This document shows, in pieces, positions 1 through 14,122 of a DNA stretch of 64,000 nucleotides (position 1 is its first letter; each line of letters begins with the position of its first letter). This DNA is from Berghia stephanieae (taxonomy: Eukaryota; Mollusca; Gastropoda; Nudibranchia; Aeolidiidae). The notes beneath the pieces are model-generated. The model was not told the origin of the DNA and did no database searches. It saw nothing but the letters and a program-made list of their open reading frames with translations. A program made the translations under genes and the position numbers. The stretch lies in contig CM067452.1 in NCBI GenBank assembly GCA_034508935.3, forward strand, positions 645,333 through 709,332, in the 5' to 3' direction.

Positions 1-53
1 CCGCTCTCTATGCATTCTTCTCTCCGTTATGGGGCTATCTTGTGGATAATAAG
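1..53 (+). CDS. SLC18B1: SLC18B1-like exon (partial at window edge)
   Basis: Reads ALYAFFSPLWGYLVDNK in the frame starting at base 3 and ends in phase 0 before a GTGAGA donor at 54. SPLWGYLVDNK is the conserved MFS cytoplasmic loop motif (G-x3-D-R/K), here probably between helices 8 and 9. The upstream part of the exon is outside the window. Confidence 0.8.
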
Positions 54-378
54 GTGAGATTATCATAACAGTAAGTTCACAACCCCAACACACATAACCA
101 ACAAATATAAAAACAGTTTCTTCCCAAGAACCATCAAGGAATGGAACACTCTAGAAACCCTAGATATTACCAAACAACAACAAATTTGGTCAACTATTAA
201 ACATTTATCTTTCAACTCAATAACACAACAATGGAGAAAGTCACCGCATAATTGTAATTGTATAAAATCTGCAGTGATGGACAATCCGCCATTGTCAGAT
301 AAAGACGTTCAACTTGAACTTGAGATTTGTATTATTGGCTTTTACTCACGATGTCTTTATCTATGCCATTATTATCAT

Positions 379-409
<31 letters not shown>

Positions 410-3400
410 ATCACTATCACTACCATCTTCATCACCACCTTTATCACGATCATCATCGTCACCATTGTTTTCATTATCTTCATTTAGCTTGCCGTCATGT
501 TCATCACTGTCATTACTAGTTTTGTTGTTATATAAAGCTGCTTTGAAGTTAGCACAAATTTATTTTGTGTTTGAAATAGATATTTGCCCATATTTCTTTG
601 AACAGAATTTTATCGGCAGTTTGGTCGTCATAGGACAGTTGGGCTATGGAATATCTTTCTTTCTCCTGGGCCCTTCCCCTTGGCTGCCATTTTTACCTAG
701 GTACAGTATATATAAATATATATATCAAATTAAGAAATTAAAGAGCAGGCACCAGTGTAAGATAAAGAACTGAACAAGTGTGTATGGAAGGTACCAGACA
801 AAGCTTTGTCCAGGACCTTTCATACACACTTATTCAGTTCTTTATCTTACAGTAAATGTTACAATGAATGACATAATCAGTCGGATGGTGAAAATATTTG
901 AACTGAGATATTGCCAGGTTTAGTTAAAAGGTCAATTTTCTATCAAAAATGAGTTCTTGTCATAAATGATTAAATCAACCCTTTTTTTTTTACATCTTTG
1001 GGAAATATCAAAGCTTTATTTCACTTTTAAATAATTTTTACAGCTAGTCAAGTTGAGAAAGTATGAAATTTGAGAAAAGTTCCTGGATACCTTTCCCATA
1101 CATCTGACCATAACTTCATGAAAAATCACCCGATTTACTTCAAATAAAGATTAAAATGCTCTGGGGAGCAATTGCTTTCGGAAAATGCAAATCCAAAACA
1201 TGCACTGACACATATATAGATGGTTCTATGGCGGGGTGGGGTTCCTGACCTCCTATAGTGGGCAGGAGGCACTTACTGTATCTTCTATCCCCTTATATCT
1301 GTTTTCCAACTTGCTTTCTGTCTTTGCCTTGGAATGAGATTACTTGGTTTTGTCCTGGCCCAGGCCGGATACCCTGGCTGGGAGGGAAACAGTCAAATGT
1401 ATGGTTAGAGTTTTGGGAGATAATATTTGGTTTTGTATATAATCTCTCTGTCATGCATTGTATTATTTTTGTTTTACATATATTATGATTTGTAAACATT
1501 TGAGTGTGTTCCTCTTAGTGGGAGCCTGTGCTTGTGTCAGGATGAGACATTTAGGTGATCTCAAACTAAGTACACTGATAGTGTGCTCTTGGAATCTACA
1601 TCTGTTCCCTATTCGAAGCAATTCTCCTTTGTCTCCCTTTTTCTTTGGTACTTTAATTGTAATTTTAGAACTTTTTGCTATCCCATTGTCCTCCTTTTAC
1701 TGGTGCTGATATGACCTTAATGGTGTTGCAAGTGCTGTAAAACCCTTAGAAACAAACAAACAAACAACAGTGTATATAGCACATGTCATTACGGTGTAGC
1801 AGTATTGTCTTGGACTCACAGCGAGTATTAAATTCAGTCAGAGAGTTGAAGCTGGCGATGGTAAGTCTTTAGAAATGTTTGAACTCAATGCTGCATTTGA
1901 TCCAAGGGTTCTAGCAAATGATTGGACAACTCGAAAGTTTGTCCTTGGTAATGTTTTGGACTCACGAGGACTAAATTGGGTTTGAGGGTTCTAGCAAATG
2001 ATTGGACAACTCGAAGGTTTGTCCTTGGTAATGTTTTGGACTCACGAGGACTAAATTGGGTTTGAGGGTTCTAGCAAATGATTGGACAACTCGAAGGTTT
2101 GTCCTTGGTAATGTTTTGGACTCACGAATACTAAATTGGGTTTGAGGGTTCTAGCAAATGATTGGACAACTCGAAGGTTTGTCCTTGGGTAATGTTTTGG
2201 ACTCACGAGTACTAAATTGGGTTTGAGGGTTCAAGCAAATGATTGGACAACTCGAAGGTTTGTCCTTGGTAATGTTTTGGACTCACGAGTACTAAATTGG
2301 GTTTGAGGGTTCTAGCAAATGATTGGACAACTCGAAGGTTTGTCCTTGGTAATGTTTTGGACTCACGAGGACTAAATTGGGTTTGAGGGTTCTAGCAAAT
2401 GATTGGACAACTCGAAGGTTTGTCCTTGGTAATGTTTTGGACTCACGAGTACTAAATTGGGTTTGAGGGTTCAAGCAAATGATTGGACAACTCGAAGGTT
2501 TGTCCTTGGTAATGTTTTGGACTCACGAGTACTAAATTGGGTTTGAGGGTTCAAGCAAATGATTGGACAACTCGAAGGTTTGTCCTTGGTAATGATTTGG
2601 ACTCATGAGTGTCAATTTGGGTCTGAGGGTACAATGAAATGATTAGACAACTGGATGTTATGTCCTTGGTAATGATTTGGACTCATGAGTCAGCACTGGT
2701 GTCCAAATCATATATTCCCGACTTCACTCAACACCTCTCGAAGTCCAAGGTTCATTCCCCATTGGTGCCAACCTCCTGTAGTCTCAGGTTCATTCCCCTC
2801 TGGTGCCCACCTCCCATAGTCCGGCTCAATTCTCACTGGTATCCATCTCCCATAGTCCCAGGTTAATTTCCCTCTGATATCCTCTTTCCATAGTCCCAGG
2901 TTCACTCCCCACTGATATCCTCTTCCCATAGTCCAAGGTTCACTCTCCACTGGTGTACACTTTCCCGAGTCCCTGGTTCACTCCCCACTGGTGACCACTT
3001 CCCATAACTTTGTCAGGTTTTGGCAGGTTTCGTAATAAAGAAACTCCCTTTTTTCAGAGCTTTATCTTACACCAGTGCCTGTTCCCTAATTTGTCACACT
3101 AACTTGTCCCACTGATTTCCATTATTTCAGTGCTCTGTGGCTGATTGTGATCGGTTCCGTCTTGCTTGGAATTGGCATCGGGATGGTGGCCGTCCCCAAC
3201 ATCAAGTGTCTGGTCCTCGGAGCCTTGTGAGTTCAGTCGATATGAAATTTGACCCACTGTATCAAAGCCGTGTTTCATTCAGGTAGAAGGAATAGCGTGG
3301 CTCAGTGGTTACGGTCTTTGCTTCCTACCCGAAAGGTACCGAGTACGATCACCTGCCACTGTGCTGTGAGGCCTTGAGCAAGTCACCTCGCCCTAGCTCA

Positions 3401-6400
3401 ATTTGCGGTGCTGCACTGTGACTGACGCCTGGGTTATTTCGGTCTTCTCTCGGAATAGACCCTAGAGACAAATTAATTTCCCATATGGGATGAATTGATA
3501 AAGGGAATTTTATTTTATTTTATTTTTATTTATGTCGGGATGAACTCGAAGGGGAATGTTGAAATAATCTGGCACAATCATGACAGTAGTCCTTCAGAGC
3601 CATTGGCTCCATGGAGCCAGAGTGTATCCCGGTTTCTATAGAGCGAAGCGGACAATATAAATTGCTTGCTATCCCTTGGATAAGACGCTAGTCTATTGCA
3701 AAGTACTTTCCACCAGATCTAATAGATCCAGTTACCCAATCACTCCTGAGATTCCTTGGTTTTGTCCTGGTCCTGGCCAGATGCCTTGGCTAAGAGGGAA
3801 ACATTCAAATGTATAGTTAGTTTTGGGAGATGATATTTTTTTCCTTGTAAATCATCTCTCTGTTATGCACTGTATTATGTTTTGTTTATATTATATATGA
3901 TTTGTAAAACATTTAAGTGTATTCCTCTTAGTGGGGACCTGTATTTGTGTCTGGATGAGACTTTTAGTGATCTCAAACTAAGTTCTTTGATAGTGTGCTC
4001 TTGGAATCTACATCTGTTTCCTATTTGAACCAATTCCCCTGTGTCTTACCTTTTCTTGGGTGCTTTAATTGTAATTCTAGAACTTTTTGGTATCCCATTT
4101 TCTTCCTTTTTACTGGCACTGATATGACCTTAATGTGTTGCAAGCGCCGTAAAACCTTAAAAACATAAACATCATGCAAAATGTTTTGATGATTGTTCCA
4201 GTATTTTTGAAGCCTTAGCGTTAACAAAAATACAATTTGACAAATATATAAGATATCTTTAAAATTTGTAACATCTTCTTATTCCTTTCAGTATTAAATA
4301 GTAAATGGTCATTTTATAATCTACAACTCCACTGCAATAAATTATATTTTAAAACTATTTGGCTTCTTTTCCAGAGAGGTTGGCTGGGAAGACAATCTGG
4401 ACACATATGCAGTGGTTTCTGGCCTATTCAACTCTGTCTTCTCTTTAGGGTGAGTCGTTTTTATCAAGGATGATTTATCATAGGGTGATGTGGTCTTCGG
4501 ATTGGAAGGTCCTGGGTTTGAGCCTCATTCGGCACATAATTGAGTCCTTAGAAAAGGCTCTTTACTCACATTCTCTCACCGTACTCAGATGTAAAACGAG
4601 AACCTGGTCGTTAACAGCGTTCTCCCTGTCTGACAAAAAAAAATTGTAATATCGCCTAACAGGGGTCATGTCCCGTTCTACATGTTAAGTGTTGCTGTTG
4701 ATCAGGGACCCTTTCTAAAGTGCTTTGAGCACGTTTAGTGGATATTGCGCTGTATAAAAGCTCGAGTTTAGGACTAGATATTATAAGTGGTCCTTTAGAG
4801 CCATTGAGCCGAAGTTTATCTCACCGTACACATCATGGAGCCAGCATTTATCCAGGTATCTATAGCGTAAAACGGACAATAGCAGTTACTTGATACCCTT
4901 TGGATAGGACATTAGTCTGTCGCAAAATACTTTCCACTATATCTAACAGACCCAGCTACCCAATCACTGCTGGGGGGGGGGGGGGGGTAGAAAAAAATCT
5001 CAACCTCCACCCAGGATCGATCTCGTTTCCTTTGCATGTGAAGCGAGTGCTCTCCCAACTGAGCTTTTGGGACCCCCATTTTATCATAGGACCGTATATT
5101 ATAGATGTGTGTGTGTGTAGTCCACTTGTGATATAGATTGTGTGTATTGTTCCACTTGTGATATAGATTGTGGTGTTGTTCCACTTGTGATATAGATTGT
5201 GTGTGTTGTTCCACTTGAATAGATGTGGGTGTCACTGAATAGATTGTGTGTGTTGTTCCACTTGTGATATAGATTGTGTGTTGTTTGTTAATTGTTGTTT
5301 GCATGATATGTTGTGTGTGTTGTTCCACTTGTGATATAGATTGTGTGTGTTGTTCCACTTGTGATATAGATTGTGTGTGTTGTTTCCACTTGTGATATAG
5401 ATTGTGTGTGTGTTGTTCCACTTGTGATATAGATTGTGTGTGTTGTTCACTTGATATAGATGTGTGTTGTTTTCCACTTGTGATATAGATTGTGTGTGTT
5501 GTTCCACTTGTGATATAGATTTGTGTGTGTTGTTCCACTTGTGATTAGATTGTGTGTGTTGTTCACTTGTGATATAGATTGTGTGTGTTGTTCCACTTGT
5601 GATATATGTGTGTTGTTACTTGTGATAGTTGTGGTTGTTCCACTTGTGATATAGATTGGTGTGTTGTTCCACTTGTGATATAGATTGTGTGGTGTTGTTC
5701 CACTTGTGATATAGATTGTGTGTGTTGTTCCACTTGTGATATAGATTGTTGTAGTGTGTGTTCCATTGATAGATTGGTGTTGTTCCACTTGTGATATAGA
5801 TGTGGTGTATTGTGAAATGTGTGTTTCCACTTGTGATATAGTTGTGGTGTTGTTGTTCCACTTGTGATATAGATTGTGTGTGTTGTTCCACTTGTGATAT
5901 ATGATTGTGTGTGTGTTGTTCCACTTGTGATATAGATTGTGTGTGTTGTTCCACTTGTGATATAGATTGTGTGTGGTTGTTCCACTTGTGATATAGATTG
6001 TGTTGTTCCACTGAAAGATTGTGTGTGTTGTTCCACTTGTGATATAGATTGTGTGTGTTGTTCCACTTGTGATATAGATTGTGTGTGTTGTTTCCACTTG
6101 TGATATAGATTGTGTGTGTTGTTCCACTTGTGATATAGATTGTGTGTGTTGTTCCACTTGTGATATAGATTGTGTGTGTTGTTCACTTGTGATATAGATT
6201 GTTGTGTTGTTCCACTTGTGATATAGATTGTGTGTGTTGTTCCACTTGTGATATAGATTGTGTGTGTTGTTCCACTTGTGATATAGATTGTGTGTGTTGT
6301 TCCACTTGTGATATAGATTGTGTTGTTGTTCACTTGTGATATAGATGTGTGTGTTGTTCCACTTGTGATATAGATTGTGTGTGTGTGTTGTTCCACTTGT

Positions 6401-9400
6401 GATATAGATTGTGTGTGTGTTGTTCCACTTGTGATATAGATTGTGTGTGTTGTTCCACTTGTGATATAGATTGTGTGTGTTGTTCCACTTGTGATATAGT
6501 ATTGTGTGTGTTGTCCACTTGTGATTAGATGGGTGTTGTTCCACTTGTGATATAGATTGTGTGTTGTTTCCACTTGTGATATAGATTGGTGTGTTGTTCC
6601 ACTTGTGATATAGATTGTGTGTGTTTTTCCACTTGTGATACTAGATTGTGTGTTTGTTCACTTGTGATAAGATTCGTGTGTGTATCCACTGTGTTATATG
6701 GAGTAGTGTTTCAGTAAGTTGTGGTGTGTTCCCTTGTGATATAGATGTGGTGTTGTTCCACTTGTGATACTAGTACTGGGATTAGATAACATGTTATCCA
6801 ATCGTATCAGCTTTAGTACTGAGATTGATAACAGTTTCTATCCAATCTTGCTTTATACTGAGATAGATAAGTTCTATCAATCGTTAGCTTTAGTACTGGA
6901 GATAGATAACAGTTCTATCCATCATACCTTTAGTACTGGAGATAGATAACATTCTATCCAATCCATAAGCTTTAGTACTGGAGATAGATAACAGTTCTAT
7001 CCAATCTCAGCTTTAGTACTGGAGATAGATAACAGTTCTATCCAATCGTATAGCTTAGTACTGGAGATAGATAACAGTTCTATCCAATCATAAGCTTTAG
7101 TACTGGAGATAGATAACAGTTCTATCCAATCCGTAAGCTTCAGTACTGAGATAGATAACAGTTCTATCCAATCCTGATAGCTTTAGTACTGGAGATAGAT
7201 AACAGTTCTATCCAATCCTATACTTAGTACTGGAGATAGATAACAGTTCTATCCAATCTGTATCAGCTTTAGTACTGGAGATAGATACAGTTCTATCCAA
7301 TCCGTATAGCTTTAGTACTGGAGATAGATAACAGTTCTATCCAATCCTATAGCTTTAGTACTGGAGATAGATAACAGTTCTATCCAATCTGTACAGCTTT
7401 AGTACTGAGATAGATAACAGTTCTATCCAATCTAAGCTTTAGTACTGGAGATAGATAACAGTTCTATCCAATCTATCAGCTTTAGTACTGGAGATAGATA
7501 ACAGTTCTATCCAATCCATATAGCTTTAGTACTGGAGATAGATAACAGTTCTATCCAATCCGTATAGCTTTAGTATGGAGATAGATAACAGTTTATCCAA
7601 TCGTACAGCTTTATGTACTGGAGATAGATAACAGTTCTATCCAATCTGTACAGCTTTAGTACTGGAGATAGATAACAGTTCTATCCAATCTGTATAGCTT
7701 TAGTACTAGGAGATAGATAACAGTCTATCCAATCTGTACAGCTTTAGTACTGGAGATAGATAACAGTTCTATCCAATCCGTATAGCTTTAGTACTGGAGA
7801 TAGATAACAGTCCTATCCAATCTGTACAGCTTTAGTACTGGAGATAGATAACAGTTCTATCCAATCCATATAGCTTTAGTACTGGAGATAGATAACAGTT
7901 CTATCCAATCTGTACAGCTTTAGTACTGGAGATAGATAACAGTTCTATCCAATCTGTATAGCTTTAGTACTAGAGATAGATAACAGTTCTATCCAATCCT
8001 ACAGCTTTAGTACTGGAGATAGATAACAGTTCTATCCAATCTGTATAGCTTTAGTACTAGGAGATAGATAACAGTTCTATCCAATCTGTACAGCTTTAGT
8101 ACTGGAGATAGATAACAGTCTATCCAATCTGTACAGCTTTAGTACTGGAGATAGATAACAGTTCTATCCAATCCGTATAGCTTTAGTACTGGAGATAGAT
8201 AACAGTTCTATCCAATCCGTATAGCTTTAGTACTGGAGATAGATAACGTTCTATCCAATCCATTAGCTTTAGTACTGGAGATAGATAACAGTCTATCCAA
8301 TCTGTATAGCTTTAGTACTGGAGATAGATAACTTCTATCCAATCTGTATAGCTTTAGTACTGGAGATAGATAACAATTCTATCCAATCCATACAGCTTTA
8401 GTACTGGAGATAGATAACAGTTCTATCCAATCTGTACAGCTTTAGTACTGGAGATAGATAACAGTTCTATCCAATCCATACAGCTTTAGTACTGGAGATA
8501 GATAACAGTTCTATCCAATCTGTACAGCTTTAGTACTGGAGATAGATAACAGTTCTATCCAATCATACAGCTTTAGTACTGGAGATAGATAACAGTTCTA
8601 TCCAATCTGTACAGCTTTAGTACTGGAGATAGATAACAGTTCTATCCAATCCATACAGCTTTAGTACTAGAGATAGATAACAGTCCTATCCAATCCATAC
8701 AGCTTTAGTACTGGAGATAGATAACAGTCTATCCAATCCATACAGCTTTAGTACTGGAGATAGATAACAGTTCTATCCAATCTGTACAGCTTTAGTACTG
8801 GAGATAGATAACAGTTCTGTCCAATCTGTATAGCTTTAGTACTGGAGATAGATAACAGTCCTATCCAATCTGTACAGCTTTAGTACTGGAGATAGATAAC
8901 AGTTCTATCCAATCCGTATAGCTTTAGTACTGGAGATAGATAACAGTTCTATCCAATCTGTATAGCTTTAGTACTGGAGATAGATAACAGTTCTATCCAA
9001 TCTGTATAGCTTTAGTACTGGAGATAGATAACAGTTCTATCCAATCTGTATAGCTTTAGTACTGGAGATAGATAACAGTTCTATCAATCTGTATAGCTTT
9101 AGTACTGGAGATAGAGTAACAGTTCTATCCAATCTGTATAGCTTAGTACTGGAGATAGATAACAGTTCTATCCAATCTGTATAGCTTTAGTACTGGAGAT
9201 AGATAACAGTTCTATCCAATCTGTATAGCTTTAGTACTGGAGATAGATAACAGTTCTATCCAATCCGTACAGCTTTAGTACTGGAGATAGATAACAGTTC
9301 TATCCAATCTGTACAGCTTTAGTACTGGAGATAGATAACAGTTCTATCCAATCATACAGCTTTAGTACTGGAGATAGATAACAGTTCTATCCAATCTGTA

Positions 9401-12400
9401 TAGCTTTAGTACTGGAGATAGATAACAGTTCTATCCAATCTCGTATAAGCTTTAGTACTGGAGATAGATAACAGTTCTATCCAATCTGTACAGCTTTAGT
9501 ACTGGAGATAGATAACAGTTCTATCCAATCCGTATAGCTTTAGTACTGGAGATAGATAACAGTTCTATCCAATCCGTATAGCTTTAGTACTGGAGATAGA
9601 TAACAGTTCTATCCAATCCGTATAGCTTTAGTACTGGAGATAGATAACCAGTTTATCCAATCTGTATAGCTTTAGTACTGGAGATAGATTAACAGTACTT
9701 ATACCAATCGTAATAGCTATAGTAGCTTGAGGAGATAGATAACAGTTCTATCCAATCCATAAGCTTTAGTACTGGAGATAGATAACAGTTTCTATCCAAT
9801 CTGTACAGCTTTAGTACTGGAGATAGATAACAGTTCTATCCAATCGTACAGCTTTAGTACTGGAGATAGATAACAGTTCTATCCAATCTGTATAGCTTTA
9901 GTACTGGAGATAGATAACAGTTCTATCCAATCTGTATAGCTTTAGTACTGGAGATAGATAACAGTTCTATCCAATCTGTATAGCTTTAGTACTGGAGATA
10001 GATAACAGTTCTATCCAATCTGTATAGCTTTAGTACTGGAGATAGATAACAGTTCTATCCAATCTGTATAGCTTTAGTACTGGAGATAGATAACAGTTCT
10101 ATCCAATCTGTATAGCTTTAGTACTGGAGATAGATAACAGTTCTATCCAATCTGTATAGCTTTAGTACTGGAGATAGATAACAGTTCTATCCAATCCGTA
10201 TAGCTTTAGTACTGGAGATAGATAGCAGTTCTATCCAATCTGTACAGCTTTAGTACTGGAGATAGATAACAGTTCTATCCAATCTGTATAGCTTTAGTAC
10301 TGGAGATAGATAACAGTTCTATCCAATCGTATAGCTTTAGTACTGGAGATAGATAACAGTTCTATCCAATCTGTATAGCTTTAGTACTAGAGATAGATAA
10401 CAGTTCTATCCAATCTGTACAGCTTTAGTACTGGAGATAGATAACAGTTCTATCCAATCTAAGCTTTAGTACTGGAGATAGATAACAGTTCTATCCAATC
10501 CGTATAGCTTTAGTACTGGAGATAGATAACAGTTCTATCCAATCCGTAAGCTTTAGTACTGGAGATAGATAACAGTTCTATCCAATCTAAGCTTTAGTAC
10601 TGGAGATAGATAACAGTTCTATCCAATCTGTACAGCTTTAGTACTGGAGATAGATAACAGTTCTACCAATCCTAAGCTTTAGTACTGGAGATAGATAACA
10701 GTTCTATCCAATCTGTACAGCTTTAGTACTGGAGATAGATACAGTTCTATCCAATCTGTACAGCTTTAGTACTGGAGATAGATAACAGTTCTATCCAATC
10801 TAAGCTGTAGAATGATAAGATCGATAGCTTTAGTACTGGAGATAGATAACAGTCTATCCAATCCATACAGCTTTAGTACTGAGATAGATAACAGTCCTAT
10901 CCAATCGTACAGCTTTAGTACTGGAGATAGATAACAGTTCTATCCAATCTGTAAGCTTTAGTACTGGAGATAGATAACAGTTCTATCCAATCTGTACAGC
11001 TTTAGTACTGGAGATAGATAACAGTTCTATCCAATCTGTAAGCTTTAGTACTGGAGATAGATAACAGTTCTATCCAATCTTACAGCTTTAGTACTGGAGA
11101 TAGATAACAGTTCTATCCAATCTACAGCTTTAGTACTGGAGATAGATAACAGTCTATCCAATCGTATAGCTTTAGTACTGAGATAGATAACAGTTCTATC
11201 CAATCGTATAGCTTAGTACTGGAGATAGATAACAGTTCTATCCAATCTGTATAGCTTTAGTACTGGAGATAGATAACAGTTCTATCCAATCGTATAGCTT
11301 TAGTACTGGAGATAGATAACAGTTCTATCCAATCTGTACAGCTTTAGTACTGAGATAGATAACAGTTCTATCCAATCGTAAGCTTTAGTACTGGAGATAG
11401 ATAACAGTTCTATCCAATCGTAAGCTTTAGTACTGGAGATAGATAACAGTTCTATCCAATCGTATAGCTTTAGTACTGGAGATAGATAACAGTTCTATCC
11501 AATCTGTATAGCTTTAGTACTGGAGATAGATAACAGTTCTATCCAATCTGTATAGCTTTAGTACTGGAGATAGATAACAGTTCTATCCAATCCGATAGCT
11601 TTAGTACTGGAGATAGATAACAGTTCTATCCAATCTGTACAGCTTTAGTACTGGAGATAGATAACAGTTCTATCCAATCTGTAAGCTTTAGTACTGGAGA
11701 TAGATAACAGTTCTATCCAATCCTATAGCTTTAGTACTGGAGATAGATAGCAGTTCTATCCAATCTGTAAGCTTTAGTACTGGAGATAGATAACAGTTCT
11801 ATCCAATCTGTAAGCTTTAGTACTGGAGATAGATAACAGTCCTATCCAATCGTACAGCTTTAGTACTGGAGATAGATAACAGTTCTATCCAATCCATACA
11901 GCTTTAGTACTGAGATAGATAACAGTTCTATCCAATCCGTACAGCTTTAGTACTGGAGATAGATAACAGTTCTATCCAATCCGTAAGCTTTAGTACTGGA
12001 GATAGATAACAGTTCTATCCAATCTGTATAGCTTTAGTACTGGAGATAGAACAGTCTATCCAATCTGTACTAGCTTTAGTACTGGAGATAGATAACAGTT
12101 CTATCCAATCCTAAGCTTTAGTACTGGAGATAGATAACAGTTCTATCCAATCCGTACAGCTTTAGTACTGGAGATAGATAACAGTTCTATCCAATCGTAC
12201 AGCTTTAGTACTGGATAGATAACAGTTCTATCCAATCTAAGCTTTAGTACTGGAGATAGATAACAGTTCTATCCAATCTGTATAGCTTTAGTACTGGAGA
12301 TAGATAACAGTTCTATCCAATCATAAGCTTTAGTACTGGAGATAGATAACAGTCTATCCAATCTACAGCTTTAGTACTGGAGATAGATAACAGTTCTATC

Positions 12401-14033
12401 CAATCGTAAGCTTTAGTACTGGAGATAGATAACAGTTCTATCCAATCTTACAGCTTTAGTACTGGAGATAGATAACAGTTCTATCCAATCGTACAGCTTT
12501 AGTACTGGAGATAGATACAGTTCTATCCAATCTGTAAGCTTTAGTACTGGAGATAGATAACAGTTCTATCCAATCTGTATAGCTTTAGTACTGGAGATAG
12601 ATAACAGTTCTATCCAATCCATATAGCTTTAGTACTGGAGATAGATAACAGTTCTATCCAATCCGTACAGCTTTAGTACTGGAGATAGATAACAGTTCTA
12701 TCCAATCCATACAGCTTTAGTACTGGAGATAGATAACAGTCTATCCAATCCATACAGCTTTAGTACTGGAGATAGATAACAGTTCTATCCAATCGATAAG
12801 CTTTAGTACTGGAGATAGATAACAGTTCTATCCAATCTGTACAGCTTTAGTACTGGAGATAGATAACAGTTCTATCCAATCCATACAGCTTTAGTACTGA
12901 GATAGATAACATTCTATCCAATCTTACAGCTTTAGTACTGGAGATAGATAACAGTTCTATCCAATCTGTACAGCTTTAGTACTGGAGATAGATAACAGTT
13001 CTATCCAATCCATACAGCTTTAGTACTGGAGATAGATAACAGTTCTATCCAATCTTACAGCTTTAGTACTGGAGATAGATAACAGTTCTATCCAATCCGT
13101 ACAGCTTTAGTACTGGAGATAGATAACAGTTCTATCCAATCTATAGCTTTAGTACTGGAGATAGATAACATCCAATCTCTTTTACGGATAGATACAGTCA
13201 TCCACCGTAAGCTTTAGTACTGGAGATAGATAACAGTTCTATCCAATCTACAGCTTTAGTACTGAGATAGATAACAGTTCTATCCAATCCATATAGCTTT
13301 AGTACTGAGATAGATAACAGTTCTATCCAATCTGTAAGCTTTAGTACTGGAGAATAGATACAGTTCTATCCAATCTGTACAGCTTTAGTACTGGAGATAG
13401 ATAACAGTTCTATCCAATCTATAGCTTTAGTACTGGAGATAGATAACAGTTCATCCAATCTGTATAGCTTTAGTACTGGAGATAGATAACAGTTCTATCC
13501 AATCCATACAGCTTTGTACTGGAGATAGATAACAGTTCTATCCAATCGTACAGCTTTAGTACTGGAGATAGATAACAGTTCTATCCAATCTGTACAGCTT
13601 TAGTACTGGAGATAGATACAGTTCTATCCAATCTAAGCTTTAGTACTGGAGATAGATAACAGTTCTATCCAATCGTAAGCTTTAGTACTGGAGATAGATA
13701 ACAGTTCTATCCAATCATACAGCTTTAGTACTGGAGATAGATAACAGTCCTATCCAATCTTACAGCTTTAGTACTGGAGATAGATAACAGTTCTATCCAA
13801 TCCATAAGCTTTAGTACTGAGATAGATAACAGTTCTATCCAATCATACAGCTTAGTACTGGAGATAGATAACAGTTCTATCCAATCCATACAGCTTTAGT
13901 ACTGGAGATAGATAACAGTTCTATCCAATCCTATAGCTTTAGTACTGGAGATAGATAACATTCTATCCAATCTGTACAGTTTAGTACTGAGATAGATAAC
14001 AGTTCTATCCAATCCGTCAGCTTTAGTACGGAG

Positions 14034-14122
<89 letters not shown>

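Noticed and set aside
274-773. His- and Ser-rich open frames at the start of the window
   Set aside because: They come from the CAT/CAC microsatellite; only the 606-700 stretch is coding, as an SLC18B1-like exon.
5232-6573. Long reverse-strand open frames (up to 365 codons) with NNTHNLYHKW-type repeats
   Set aside because: They follow entirely from a 30-bp tandem repeat whose period is a multiple of three; neighbouring frames are equally open and there is no gene context.
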